From NCBI GenBank assembly GCA_030726915.1, contig JANRCR010000004.1:3176-48865 (forward strand): a stretch of 45,690 nt of DNA. The letters run 5' to 3'. Both the position numbers and the translations under genes were made by a program. Position 1 is the stretch's first letter, and each line of letters starts with the position of its first letter. Below, in pieces: positions 23,528 to 31,492 of this stretch. The notes below the pieces were generated by a model, which was given only the letters and a program-made list of their open reading frames with translations, had not been told where the DNA came from and ran no database searches. This DNA is from Candidatus Nanopelagicales bacterium. GTDB taxonomy: Bacteria; Actinomycetota; Actinomycetes; S36-B12.

Positions 23528-25009
23528 TTGGATGAGGCCGTGACACCTGAGCCCGCGTCGGCCCCCTACGCCGACGCTCTGCAACGCAATGCCGCCGAAC
23601 ACTGGATGCGTCTCGGGGTGCCGGGGCACCAGTATCAGCCAGAGCATCATCGAGCGCTGGCCTCCCTGGCAGGCCCGGGGATGCTCGCAATGGACATTCC
23701 GATGTTCACCGAGGGTGTCGATCTGCCTGCCCCCGGCTCCGACGGACCGAGTCCGCTTCGGCAAGCAATGGATCTCGCGGCCCAGGCCTGGGGCGCGCGG
23801 CGCACGTGGTTCCTCACCAACGGTGCCTCCCAGGGCAACCATGTTGCCTGCCTTGCACTGCGCAGTCTCGGTGCAATAGCTGTTGTGCAGCGCTCGGTTC
23901 ACACATCGGTTATCGATGGAGCGATCCTCGCGGGACTGCGACTGGAGTTCGTGCTGCCCACGATCGATCCCGCTCTCGGGATCGCACACGGTGTCACCGC
24001 AGCAGCCCTGGAGCAACAACTCCGCGATCATCCGGATGCGGTAGCGGCGTACGTCGTCACCCCGTCCTACTTCGGGGCGTGTGCCGATGTGTCCGCTCTC
24101 GCTGACGTCACTCACGCCCGAGGCATTCCCCTCATCGTCGATGAGGCGTGGGGAAGCCACTTCGGATTCCACCCGGAACTACCGGCATCAGCCCTCCACA
24201 GTGGGGCGGATCTGGTGATTTCTAGCACCCACAAACTGGGGGGCAGCCTCACCCAGTCGGCCATGCTCCACCTCGCAGACGGGCCCTACGCCGACCTGCT
24301 CGATCCGCTGATCGACCGCGCCATGATGACGGTGCAGACCACGAGTCCATCAGCTCTCCTCTACGCATCCCTCGACCTGGCTCGACGCGATCTGCAACTC
24401 AATGGCCTGGAGGGGGTGGGAGGCAGCATCGCCGACCTTGAGCGCGCCCGCGCACTCATCAGCAAGCGCGGCCGGTTTGTCGATCCGGATCCGTCGATCC
24501 ACGCTGCAGCCGATGTCATCGCACTCGACCCACTACGCATCGTCATCGACACTCGATCGGGTGGGACACCCGGCTTTGTTGCTCGGCGCATGCTGGAGGA
24601 AAACAGTCTGATTCACGTCGAGATGGCAACGGACTCCTGCATCGTCGGGCTCCTCGGCGCAGGAAGTCGGATTGATGTCGACTACCTGGTGGAGGCACTC
24701 CACGAACTCCCGGTCATGGACCTTGGTGATCATCCACCGATCCACCTGCCACCCCTCGGCACACGTGCGATGGACCTGCGCGAGGCCTACTTCAGCCCGA
24801 CCGAGATCGTGCCCGTCGGCGAGGCGACCGGGCGCATCAGCGCTGACTCCCTGGCCGCCTATCCCCCCGGAGTGCCCAACATCCTCCCGGGGGAGATCAT
24901 CACGGACGCCATCTCGGATTTTCTTCGATCAACGGCCGCCTCGCCCTACGGCTGGGTGCGTGGGAGCGTCGATCCGCTGCTCCAGCGCATGCGCGTCATC
25001 GCGAGATAG
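23528..25009 (+). CDS. Orn/Lys/Arg decarboxylase-type PLP enzyme
   Basis: A 493-residue fold-type I PLP enzyme of the prokaryotic arginine/lysine/ornithine decarboxylase class (SpeA2/CadA-like, short form). It has the substrate-entry motif VPGHQYQPEHH, NGASQGN binding the phosphate, VDEAWGSHFGFH with the PLP-ring Asp205, and SSTHKLGGS with Schiff-base Lys236. The small C-terminal domain ends AYPPGVPNILPGE, typical of the family. It would make a polyamine or agmatine. TTG 23528 is chosen for an AGGGGGG 5 nt upstream; GTG 23540 is an alternative. It lies 101 nt before potA on the same strand, linking synthesis and uptake of polyamines. Confidence 0.88.
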   Translation: MDEAVTPEPASAPYADALQRNAAEHWMRLGVPGHQYQPEHHRALASLAGPGMLAMDIPMFTEGVDLPAPGSDGPSPLRQAMDLAAQAWGARRTWFLTNGASQGNHVACLALRSLGAIAVVQRSVHTSVIDGAILAGLRLEFVLPTIDPALGIAHGVTAAALEQQLRDHPDAVAAYVVTPSYFGACADVSALADVTHARGIPLIVDEAWGSHFGFHPELPASALHSGADLVISSTHKLGGSLTQSAMLHLADGPYADLLDPLIDRAMMTVQTTSPSALLYASLDLARRDLQLNGLEGVGGSIADLERARALISKRGRFVDPDPSIHAAADVIALDPLRIVIDTRSGGTPGFVARRMLEENSLIHVEMATDSCIVGLLGAGSRIDVDYLVEALHELPVMDLGDHPPIHLPPLGTRAMDLREAYFSPTEIVPVGEATGRISADSLAAYPPGVPNILPGEIITDAISDFLRSTAASPYGWVRGSVDPLLQRMRVIAR

Positions 25010-25110
25010 GGCCCGACATCACGTCTTAATCACAACCTTCCCTAGAACCCCTGACGTGGCTAGTCTGCGCCTAGCCCATCGGTGATCACCCCATTCGCGG
25101 AGGAGCGGCA

Positions 25111-26187
25111 TTGCCCCAGGAAGCAGCCCCGGCTTTGCACGTCCGTGGTGTGTCGAAGTCCTTCCCGACCCCCGAGGGCGGTGAGGTCCATGCCCTCGAC
25201 AACGTGAGCCTGAGCGTCGCGGATGGCTCCTTCATGGTGTTGCTCGGGCCATCAGGCTGCGGGAAGACAACTCTGCTTCGCTGCATCGCCGGACTTGAGT
25301 CGCCGGATGCTGGAGAGATCCTGCTGCGTGGGGAGCGGATCGATGGGATCCCCGTCTGGAAGCGCCGGGTCAACACCGTCTTCCAGTCATACGCGCTCTT
25401 CCCCCACATGACCGTCGCCCAAAACATCGCTTTCGGACTGCAGATGGACAAACTCCCAAAGGAGGAGGTCACGCACAAGGTGCAGGCCGCGCTCAGCCTG
25501 GTGCGCCTTTCGGACCTCGGCGCGCGGCGACCCAACCAGCTGTCCGGTGGCCAACAGCAGCGAGTTGCGCTGGCCCGGGCCCTGGCCAAGCAGCCCGAGG
25601 TGCTCCTCCTTGACGAGCCGCTGTCAGCACTTGATCTCAAGCTCCGACGGGGGATGCAACTGGAACTGAAGAGATTGCAGCAGGAGACCCACATCACCTT
25701 CATCCTTGTGACACACGATCAGGATGAGGCCATGTCGATGGGTGATGAGGTGGCCGTCTTCGATAGTGGTCGGATCGTCCAGGTGGGACCGCCTCGAGAG
25801 GTCTATCTCAGACCCCGGACGCGCTTCGTTGCCGACTTCATTGGCGAAGCCAACATCCTTGACATCAGCGTTGCTGCAGGCACGGCAAGCGCCGCCGGCA
25901 TTGGACCTATCCCGATGGATATGTGGTCTGGTGACGCTCCGCCACTGACGGATGCACAGCACTTCGCCGCCGTTCGCCCCGAAGACGTCACCGTGAGTCC
26001 CGATGCCTCCGGTCGCTTCACCGTCCTCGACGCCACCTTCATCGGCGGCGATCTGCACGCCGTCGTCGATCTGGGGACCCACACGTTGACCTCGCGCCAA
26101 CCGGCCGCAGACGCAGCCGGGATGTGCAGCGGTGATCGCTGCGAGGTTTCCTTCCGCCCCGGGAGTCTGCGGGTGGTGGAGGCCTGA
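25111..26187 (+). CDS. potA: Polyamine-type ABC transporter ATP-binding protein PotA
   Basis: A 358-residue ATPase with Walker A GPSGCGKTT, Q-loop NTVFQSYALFPHMT, signature [17 protein letters not shown], Walker B VLLLDEPLSALDLK and switch VTHDQDEA. A C-terminal TOBE domain (about 280-355, FAAVRPEDV) follows. This is the PotA/PotG layout. The start is TTG 25111, with GGAGGAG 6 nt upstream. Its stop overlaps the potB start (TGATG). It probably drives import of spermidine, putrescine or a similar cationic amine. Confidence 0.92.
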   Translation: MPQEAAPALHVRGVSKSFPTPEGGEVHALDNVSLSVADGSFMVLLGPSGCGKTTLLRCIAGLESPDAGEILLRGERIDGIPVWKRRVNTVFQSYALFPHMTVAQNIAFGLQMDKLPKEEVTHKVQAALSLVRLSDLGARRPNQLSGGQQQRVALARALAKQPEVLLLDEPLSALDLKLRRGMQLELKRLQQETHITFILVTHDQDEAMSMGDEVAVFDSGRIVQVGPPREVYLRPRTRFVADFIGEANILDISVAAGTASAAGIGPIPMDMWSGDAPPLTDAQHFAAVRPEDVTVSPDASGRFTVLDATFIGGDLHAVVDLGTHTLTSRQPAADAAGMCSGDRCEVSFRPGSLRVVEA

Positions 26188-27122
26188 TGGCGCAGAGCAC
26201 ACGGGTGCGCGGAGCCAAGCCTGGTCAGGGATCCTGGTGGGCCGGACTGCCCGGCATTGCCTACCTCGTGCTGCTGGTCCTTGCCCCCCTGGTCGTCATC
26301 CTCATCTACTCGTTTCTCAGCCGAGCCAAACTCGGTGTCGGGGTCAAATGGGAATTCACCCTTCAGCCCTACGTTGACCTCTTCTATTCCGAATCGCTTT
26401 CCGGCGCACGCAGTTTCGATCCCACGTACGTGCAGATCTTCCTGAACTCGGTCATCTATTCGCTCATCACAGCGGTGGTGTGCCTCATCATGGCGATCCC
26501 CATCGCCCTCTGGATTGCCACTCGCTCCCCGCGGTGGCGGATGCTCTTGGTCTTCCTCGTGACGATCCCGTTCTGGACGAGCCTCCTCATCCGCACCTAT
26601 GCCTTCGTCATCATTCTCAACGACAACGGTCCCATTAACGAAGCTCTCCAGGGCCTCGGGATTGTCAGTGCACCGATTTCCATGCTCTACACGCCCTTTG
26701 CCACGATCGTGGGACTCGTCTACTCCTTCCTTCCCTTCATGATTCTGCCGATTTACGCCAGTGCGGAACGCTTCGACTTCAGGTTGGCGGAGGCCGCCTA
26801 CGACCTCGGTGCAACAAAACTCACGGTCCTGCGCCGCATCGTGCTCCCCGCCGTCAGACCCGGCATCATCGCCGGATTCATCCTCGTCTTCATACCCGCC
26901 CTCGGGTCCTTCCTCGCACCGGAGCTCCTTGGCGGGGGTAAAACTTCGATGATCGCCAACGTCATCGCGGCGCAATTCGGAGCCTCACGCAACTGGCCCT
27001 TTGGGGCCGCCCTGTCCGTCATGGTGCTGGTGATCGTCATGCTCGCACTGGTCGTCTTTGTCGCTGTGGCCCGGCGGACCGCCAGACGCGGCAGTGGGCA
27101 GAGCATGGAGTCCCTGCTGTGA
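26187..27122 (+). CDS. potB: Polyamine-type ABC transporter permease PotB
   Basis: A 311-residue permease with about six membrane segments. It has PFWTSLLIRTYAFVIILNDNGPIN, split here as PFWTSLLIRTYAF and ILNDNGPIN, the PotB signature after the second helix. The coupling motif is EAAYDLGATKLTVLRRIVLP, and GSFLAPELLGGG is near the end. It is translationally coupled to potA and overlaps potC (GTGA). Confidence 0.92.
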   Translation: MAQSTRVRGAKPGQGSWWAGLPGIAYLVLLVLAPLVVILIYSFLSRAKLGVGVKWEFTLQPYVDLFYSESLSGARSFDPTYVQIFLNSVIYSLITAVVCLIMAIPIALWIATRSPRWRMLLVFLVTIPFWTSLLIRTYAFVIILNDNGPINEALQGLGIVSAPISMLYTPFATIVGLVYSFLPFMILPIYASAERFDFRLAEAAYDLGATKLTVLRRIVLPAVRPGIIAGFILVFIPALGSFLAPELLGGGKTSMIANVIAAQFGASRNWPFGAALSVMVLVIVMLALVVFVAVARRTARRGSGQSMESLL

Positions 27123-27919
27123 CATCACCCCGGGGCACAGGAACATCTCTCAAGAACTTCCCCCTCTTCGGTCCCATCACCGCAATCGTCTTCGCTTTCC
27201 TCTACGTTCCCCTGCTCTTCGTCATCGGATACTCCTTCAACAGCAATCGCATCGTGACGGTGTGGAAGGGCTTCACCTTTGACTGGTACGTCGAGGTGAT
27301 GGGCAATGACGATATTCAGCGTGCGGTGATCAATTCCCTGCGCATAGCCGCGATCTCGACGATATTGTCCGTCATTTTGGCCACGGGGCTCGCTATCGGG
27401 CTCCTTCGGATGGTCCGGGTAGGCCGGACCGCGGCCTGGTCACTCATCATGGCCCCCCTGGTCATCCCCGAGATCGTCTTCGCCATCGGCACCCTCGCAC
27501 TCTTCGTGCAGATCCGCTTCACACTGGGCGTGGATTCCATCACACTCGCGCACACGGCCTTCTGTATTCCTTTCGCCCTGCTCCCGATTCGAGCACGCCT
27601 GCGCTCGGTGGACCTGTCCATTTACGAAGCCGCGGCCGACCTGGGCGCAAATGAATGGACCATCTTTCGGCGAATAACTCTGCCCCTGCTGGCTCCCGGC
27701 ATCGTCGCTGGCGCCCTACTCGCCTTCATCATCAGCCTGGATGACTTCATCGTGTCCTATTTCCTGGCGGGGGCCGGAGGCACGACGTTGCCCGTCTACA
27801 TCTTTGGCATGATCCGCAATGCCATTACCCCGGGTGTCAATGCTCTATCCACGCTGCTGCTGCTGGCCAGCGTGGTCATCGTGACCATCTCGTACGTCAT
27901 CGCGATAAGGAAGAGGTAA
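27119..27919 (+). CDS. potC: Polyamine-type ABC transporter permease PotC
   Basis: A 266-residue permease with PLLFVIGYSFNSNR in the first helix, WKGFTFDWYVEVM (typical of PotC/PotI), the coupling motif EAAADLGANEWTIFRRITLP, and SLDDFIVSYFLAGAGGTTLP. It heterodimerises with PotB. The GTG 27119 start overlaps the potB stop by GTGA, and potD follows after 3 nt. Confidence 0.92.
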   Translation: MTSPRGTGTSLKNFPLFGPITAIVFAFLYVPLLFVIGYSFNSNRIVTVWKGFTFDWYVEVMGNDDIQRAVINSLRIAAISTILSVILATGLAIGLLRMVRVGRTAAWSLIMAPLVIPEIVFAIGTLALFVQIRFTLGVDSITLAHTAFCIPFALLPIRARLRSVDLSIYEAAADLGANEWTIFRRITLPLLAPGIVAGALLAFIISLDDFIVSYFLAGAGGTTLPVYIFGMIRNAITPGVNALSTLLLLASVVIVTISYVIAIRKR

Positions 27920-27922
27920 CAC

Positions 27923-29092
27923 ATGAAACAGATAAAGAACCGCCGATCGTCCAGCATCCTGCTGGCCCTTGGCATGACAAGTATCCTCGCGCTGTCCGCG
28001 TGTGGCGGCGAGACCACCGTCGGCGACGGGGCCGAAGCTTCGAGTGCGCCCGCAACCTCCGCGGCCGCATCGGATGCTGCCAGCCCCGATGCGTCGCCGG
28101 CCGGGGACTTCCCCACGCCCGATGGTGGGGAGCTCAACCTTTACAACTGGACCGACTACATCTCACCCGAACTCATTGAGCGCTTCGAGTCAGAGACGGG
28201 AATCACCGTCATTCTCGATAACTTCGATTCCAACGAGACCCTGCTGAGCAAACTCCAGGCTGGTGGCGCCAACTACGACGTCATCGTGCCCAGTGACTAC
28301 ATGGTGGCGCAGATGATCGAATTGGGCGTGCTCCAGGAGGTTGATCCGGCAGCATTCCCCAACGGGCAGTTCATCAAGCCCGAGTTCATGGATGTCTACT
28401 TTGATCCGGGTCGCAAATACAGTGCCCCCTACATGTACGGCACGACCGGAATTGCCATTGATCCCACAGCAGCAGGGGTTGAGGTCACCTCATGGGCAGA
28501 CTTCTTCGACGCCAACAGCCCCGCGGCGGGCAAGATCGGCACGCTCAACGACCAGGTCGAGGTTATTCACGCCGGATTGTGGGCGGTTGGAGCAGAGCCC
28601 TGCTCGACCAATCGGGATGACTACATCAAGGTGGAGGAACTCCTCGCTGGATGGAAGCCCGGTGTCGCGGTGATCAACTCCGATGGTGTCATCGGCCGGA
28701 TGGCCTCGGGTGAGCAGACGGTCCACATGATGTGGAACGGGGCCTTCACCCGTGCACAAGCCGACAATGCCAACCTGGAGTACGTGTACCCATCCGAGGG
28801 CATCACGCTCTGGTCGGACAACTTCGCTGTGCCTGTGGGTGCCCAAAACATCGACAACGCGAAGATCTTCATCAACTGGATGATGGATCCGGCCAACATC
28901 GGTGAGGCAACCAACTTCGTTGGATATGACAACGGCATCACCGGATCCGCCGAGTTCATGAGCGCGGAGTTGGGTAGCAACCCGGCCGTCAACATCCCCG
29001 ATGAGGCAAAGGCGCTCGCCAACCCCGTCCCTGGCTGCTCTCTCGAGGCCATTGACCTCTACGACCAGGTGTGGACCAACTTCAAGAAGTAG
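27923..29092 (+). CDS. potD: Polyamine-type ABC transporter binding lipoprotein PotD
   Basis: A 389-residue protein with lipobox ALSACGG at about residue 26-29, a Ser/Ala-rich linker, then the PotD domain opening GELNLYNWTDYISPELIERF. Conserved aromatic and acidic positions of the polyamine site (WTDY, DYMVAQMI, YMYGTTGIA, MWNGAF) are present. Substrate specificity cannot be fixed by eye; given the urease-like genes next door, a guanidino or amide compound is possible. AGAGG is 5 nt before ATG 27923. A hairpin follows the stop. Confidence 0.92.
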   Translation: MKQIKNRRSSSILLALGMTSILALSACGGETTVGDGAEASSAPATSAAASDAASPDASPAGDFPTPDGGELNLYNWTDYISPELIERFESETGITVILDNFDSNETLLSKLQAGGANYDVIVPSDYMVAQMIELGVLQEVDPAAFPNGQFIKPEFMDVYFDPGRKYSAPYMYGTTGIAIDPTAAGVEVTSWADFFDANSPAAGKIGTLNDQVEVIHAGLWAVGAEPCSTNRDDYIKVEELLAGWKPGVAVINSDGVIGRMASGEQTVHMMWNGAFTRAQADNANLEYVYPSEGITLWSDNFAVPVGAQNIDNAKIFINWMMDPANIGEATNFVGYDNGITGSAEFMSAELGSNPAVNIPDEAKALANPVPGCSLEAIDLYDQVWTNFKK

Positions 29093-29098
29093 TCGATT

Positions 29099-29131
29099 GA
29101 GGGGCGGCTGGCATATGGCCGGCCGCCCCTC
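29099..29131 (+). terminator. Hairpin after potD
   Basis: GAGGGGCGGC (29099-29108) pairs with GCCGCCCCTC (29122-29131), with a G-T and three more pairs inside around ATATG. It lies 6 nt after the potD stop. Only CCTTG follows, so it may be an attenuator or mRNA-stabilising stem rather than a full terminator. The next gene starts 17 nt on. Confidence 0.55.
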
Positions 29132-29148
29132 CTTGATGAGGAGTGTTG

Positions 29149-30759
29149 ATGGCAAGGATCCGGATCGATAACGCCACCGTCTGGACGGGCCATCGACTCC
29201 CCGATGGATCGATTCACACGACTGACTCGGTGCTCTTCCAGGACGACCGGATTGTCGCTCTGGGTGAGACCGCTCGACGTCAGCAGGCCGACGAGGTCAT
29301 CGATGCGGGTGGGGGCTTCATCGCACCGGCATTTGGCGACGGTCATGTCCACCCCATCTTCGGCGGACTCGAGTCTGAGTTCGCGCCCGTCCGAGACATG
29401 GAGACGCCGCAGGATATTGCGGCGTCCGTCGGGGAGTGGGCTCGCGCACATCCAGAGACGGAGTGGGTGCGAGGCGAGGGGTTCGACCACTGCGTCGCCC
29501 CTGACGGCGTGTTCCTCGCGTCATGGCTTGACGTTGAGGTCCCTGATCGCCCCGTCGTGCTGCGGGCCACCGACTACCACACGGTGTGGGTCAACTCCGA
29601 GGCACTTCGGCGCGTTGGCTATTCGGCCGGGCTTACCCAACCCCACGATGGCGAGATTGTGCTGGACGAGGTGGGCAACCCAACCGGCACACTGCGGGAG
29701 TGGGGGGCTTGGCGCCCCGTGTATGCGCTCATGCCTTCACCTCCCGAGGCCACCGTGCTGGGCGCTGTCAGTTATGCGACCCGCAGTTTTGCTTCGGCTG
29801 GCATCACCTGGGTGCAGGATGCGTGGGTCGAGCCAGCAGATGTGGCGACCTGGCTGCGCGCGGGCAGGGAAGGACGGCTCAGCGTGGACGTCGACCTGGC
29901 ACTGTGGGCCGATCCCAACACCTGGCGCGATCAACTCGCCCACTTCGTATCCGCCCGGGCCGAGGTCGAGTCCGGTGACCTCCCCATGCTCACGAGCCAC
30001 ACGATCAAGTTTTTTGCCGACGGGGTCATCGAATCGGGCACGAGCGCCATGCTCGAGCCCTTTTGCGACTGCCCTCACTCCAAGGGTCTCCCCAACTGGG
30101 ACCCACTCGAGATGGCGGAGGCTGTCGCGTCCATTGACGCACTAGGTTTCACCGCGCACATTCACGGCATCGGCGATTTTGGTGTGCGAATGGCCCTTGA
30201 TGCCATGGAACATGCAGCCTTGGTTAACCCGCCCCGAGATCGCCGTTGGGTCATCGCGCACACCCAACTGGTGGATCCCATTGACCTCCCCCGCTTCGCG
30301 GAGTTGGGAGTCATCGCAAACTTCGAACCCTTCTGGTCAAAGTGGGACTCCTGGCAGTCCGCGCTGACCGCACCCCGGCTCGGCCCAGAGCGCACGGATC
30401 GCCAATTCCAGACGGCCACCCTGGCGCGCTTGGGCGCCACCATCTCCTTCGGTAGTGACTGGCCCGTGACGACGTACGCACCACTCGAGGGGATCCAGGT
30501 CGCCGTGACGCGCCAAATGGAGCCGGGAGGTGAGCCGTGGATGCCCGAGGAGCGGATGAGCGTGGATGACGCTTTGACCGCCTACACCAGCGGTGTCGCC
30601 TTCCAGGCCGGGCGGGATGACGCGGGGATCATCCGGCCCGGAGCCCCCGCCGATGTGGTGTGGCTCGGCGCAGATCCTCGCTCGGTGGATCCCATGACCA
30701 TCGGCGCCATTCCCGTCATCGGCACCTGGCGACGAGGCATTCGGACGTTCGGCGACTGA
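29149..30759 (+). CDS. YtcJ-type metal-dependent amidohydrolase
   Basis: A 536-residue amidohydrolase-superfamily enzyme of the YtcJ/NfdA type. It has metal ligands in GDGHVHP near residue 66-72, the bridging Lys in KFFADGVIESG, His in HIHGIGD, IAHTQ and the Asp of FGSDWPV. A C-terminal beta-sandwich segment ends ADVVWLGADP. The family hydrolyses amide or N-formyl bonds of varied small molecules; the substrate is unknown. The ATG 29149 is chosen for GAGGAG 5 nt upstream. It is followed after 1 nt by the urease gamma-beta gene, so it probably prepares a substrate or processes a product for the urease-like enzyme. Confidence 0.88.
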   Translation: MARIRIDNATVWTGHRLPDGSIHTTDSVLFQDDRIVALGETARRQQADEVIDAGGGFIAPAFGDGHVHPIFGGLESEFAPVRDMETPQDIAASVGEWARAHPETEWVRGEGFDHCVAPDGVFLASWLDVEVPDRPVVLRATDYHTVWVNSEALRRVGYSAGLTQPHDGEIVLDEVGNPTGTLREWGAWRPVYALMPSPPEATVLGAVSYATRSFASAGITWVQDAWVEPADVATWLRAGREGRLSVDVDLALWADPNTWRDQLAHFVSARAEVESGDLPMLTSHTIKFFADGVIESGTSAMLEPFCDCPHSKGLPNWDPLEMAEAVASIDALGFTAHIHGIGDFGVRMALDAMEHAALVNPPRDRRWVIAHTQLVDPIDLPRFAELGVIANFEPFWSKWDSWQSALTAPRLGPERTDRQFQTATLARLGATISFGSDWPVTTYAPLEGIQVAVTRQMEPGGEPWMPEERMSVDDALTAYTSGVAFQAGRDDAGIIRPGAPADVVWLGADPRSVDPMTIGAIPVIGTWRRGIRTFGD

Positions 30760-30760
30760 C

Positions 30761-31492
30761 GTGGCTCTGACACCCGGGGAGTCCGATCGACTTCAGCTCT
30801 TCCTCCAGGGCCAACTCGCCCGCGCCCGGCGCGAGCGTGGGCTCCGCCTCAATGTGCCGGAGGCCACCGCATACATCGCCGATGCCGTATGTGAATGGGC
30901 ACGTGACGGTGTGGATTTGCCCGCTGTGCGAGAGCGCGCCCGACAGTTGCTCACGGTCGACGACGTCCTGCCGGAGGTGCCTCACCTGCTTGATGAAGTG
31001 CGGGTCGAAGCTCGCTTTGACGACGGCACGCGACTTGTCGTGGTGAGGGAGCTCTTCAGCATGGGGGCCAGACAGGCAGAGGAATCACCCACATCCGTGG
31101 CGGATGGGTCCATCACTATTCGCAATGAAGCCACAACCGCGATCGCACTCAGCTCCCACATTCATCTCGCGGAGGTGAACCCCAGATTGCGCCTTGATCG
31201 AGCGGCCGCTTTTGGACGGCGATTAGCGCTTCCGGCCGGTGCCACGATCTGGATCCGCCCCGGAGAGGTGGTCACAGCAGCCATCACACCCATCCGGGGC
31301 AATCGGACCGTCACAGGCACGACAGGTGTCATCGACGGTCCCCTTGATGATCCAGACATTCGGGCGCGGGCACTCGCAGCTCTTCGCCGCTGTGGCTACC
31401 TGGACATCATTGACGGCACCAACCTCAACGACGTCGTGGACGCAGAGTCAGCGGTCAGTGAACTCATGAACGAGCGGAGGGGCCGTCCGTGA
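30761..31492 (+). CDS. Fused urease gamma-beta subunit (divergent)
   Basis: A 243-residue protein. Residues 1-100 are a UreA (gamma) domain: LTPGESDRLQLFLQGQLARAR, read as LTP-x-E-x-DRL, then GLRLNVPEATAYI and VEARFDDGTRLVVV. From about 110 to 205 is a UreB (beta) domain with SSHIHLAEVNPRLRLDRA, GRRLALPAGATIWIRPGE and TVTGTTGVIDG. The C-terminus has an extra helical piece. Fusion of gamma and beta occurs in some ureases. The canonical VGSHFHFFEVN is altered to LSSHIHLAEVN. GTG 30761 starts 1 nt after the amidohydrolase stop, and its own stop overlaps the alpha-like start (GTGA). Confidence 0.9.
   Translation: MALTPGESDRLQLFLQGQLARARRERGLRLNVPEATAYIADAVCEWARDGVDLPAVRERARQLLTVDDVLPEVPHLLDEVRVEARFDDGTRLVVVRELFSMGARQAEESPTSVADGSITIRNEATTAIALSSHIHLAEVNPRLRLDRAAAFGRRLALPAGATIWIRPGEVVTAAITPIRGNRTVTGTTGVIDGPLDDPDIRARALAALRRCGYLDIIDGTNLNDVVDAESAVSELMNERRGRP

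Noticed and set aside
25010-25110. Possible guanidine or other riboswitch upstream of potA
   Set aside because: The 101-nt leader shows no conserved riboswitch pattern that I can recognise, only a GGTGATCACC palindrome at 25081-25090.
25803-26975. Minus-strand frame of 390 codons opposite potA and potB
   Set aside because: Glu/Asp/His/Arg low-complexity shadow of membrane-protein coding sequence.
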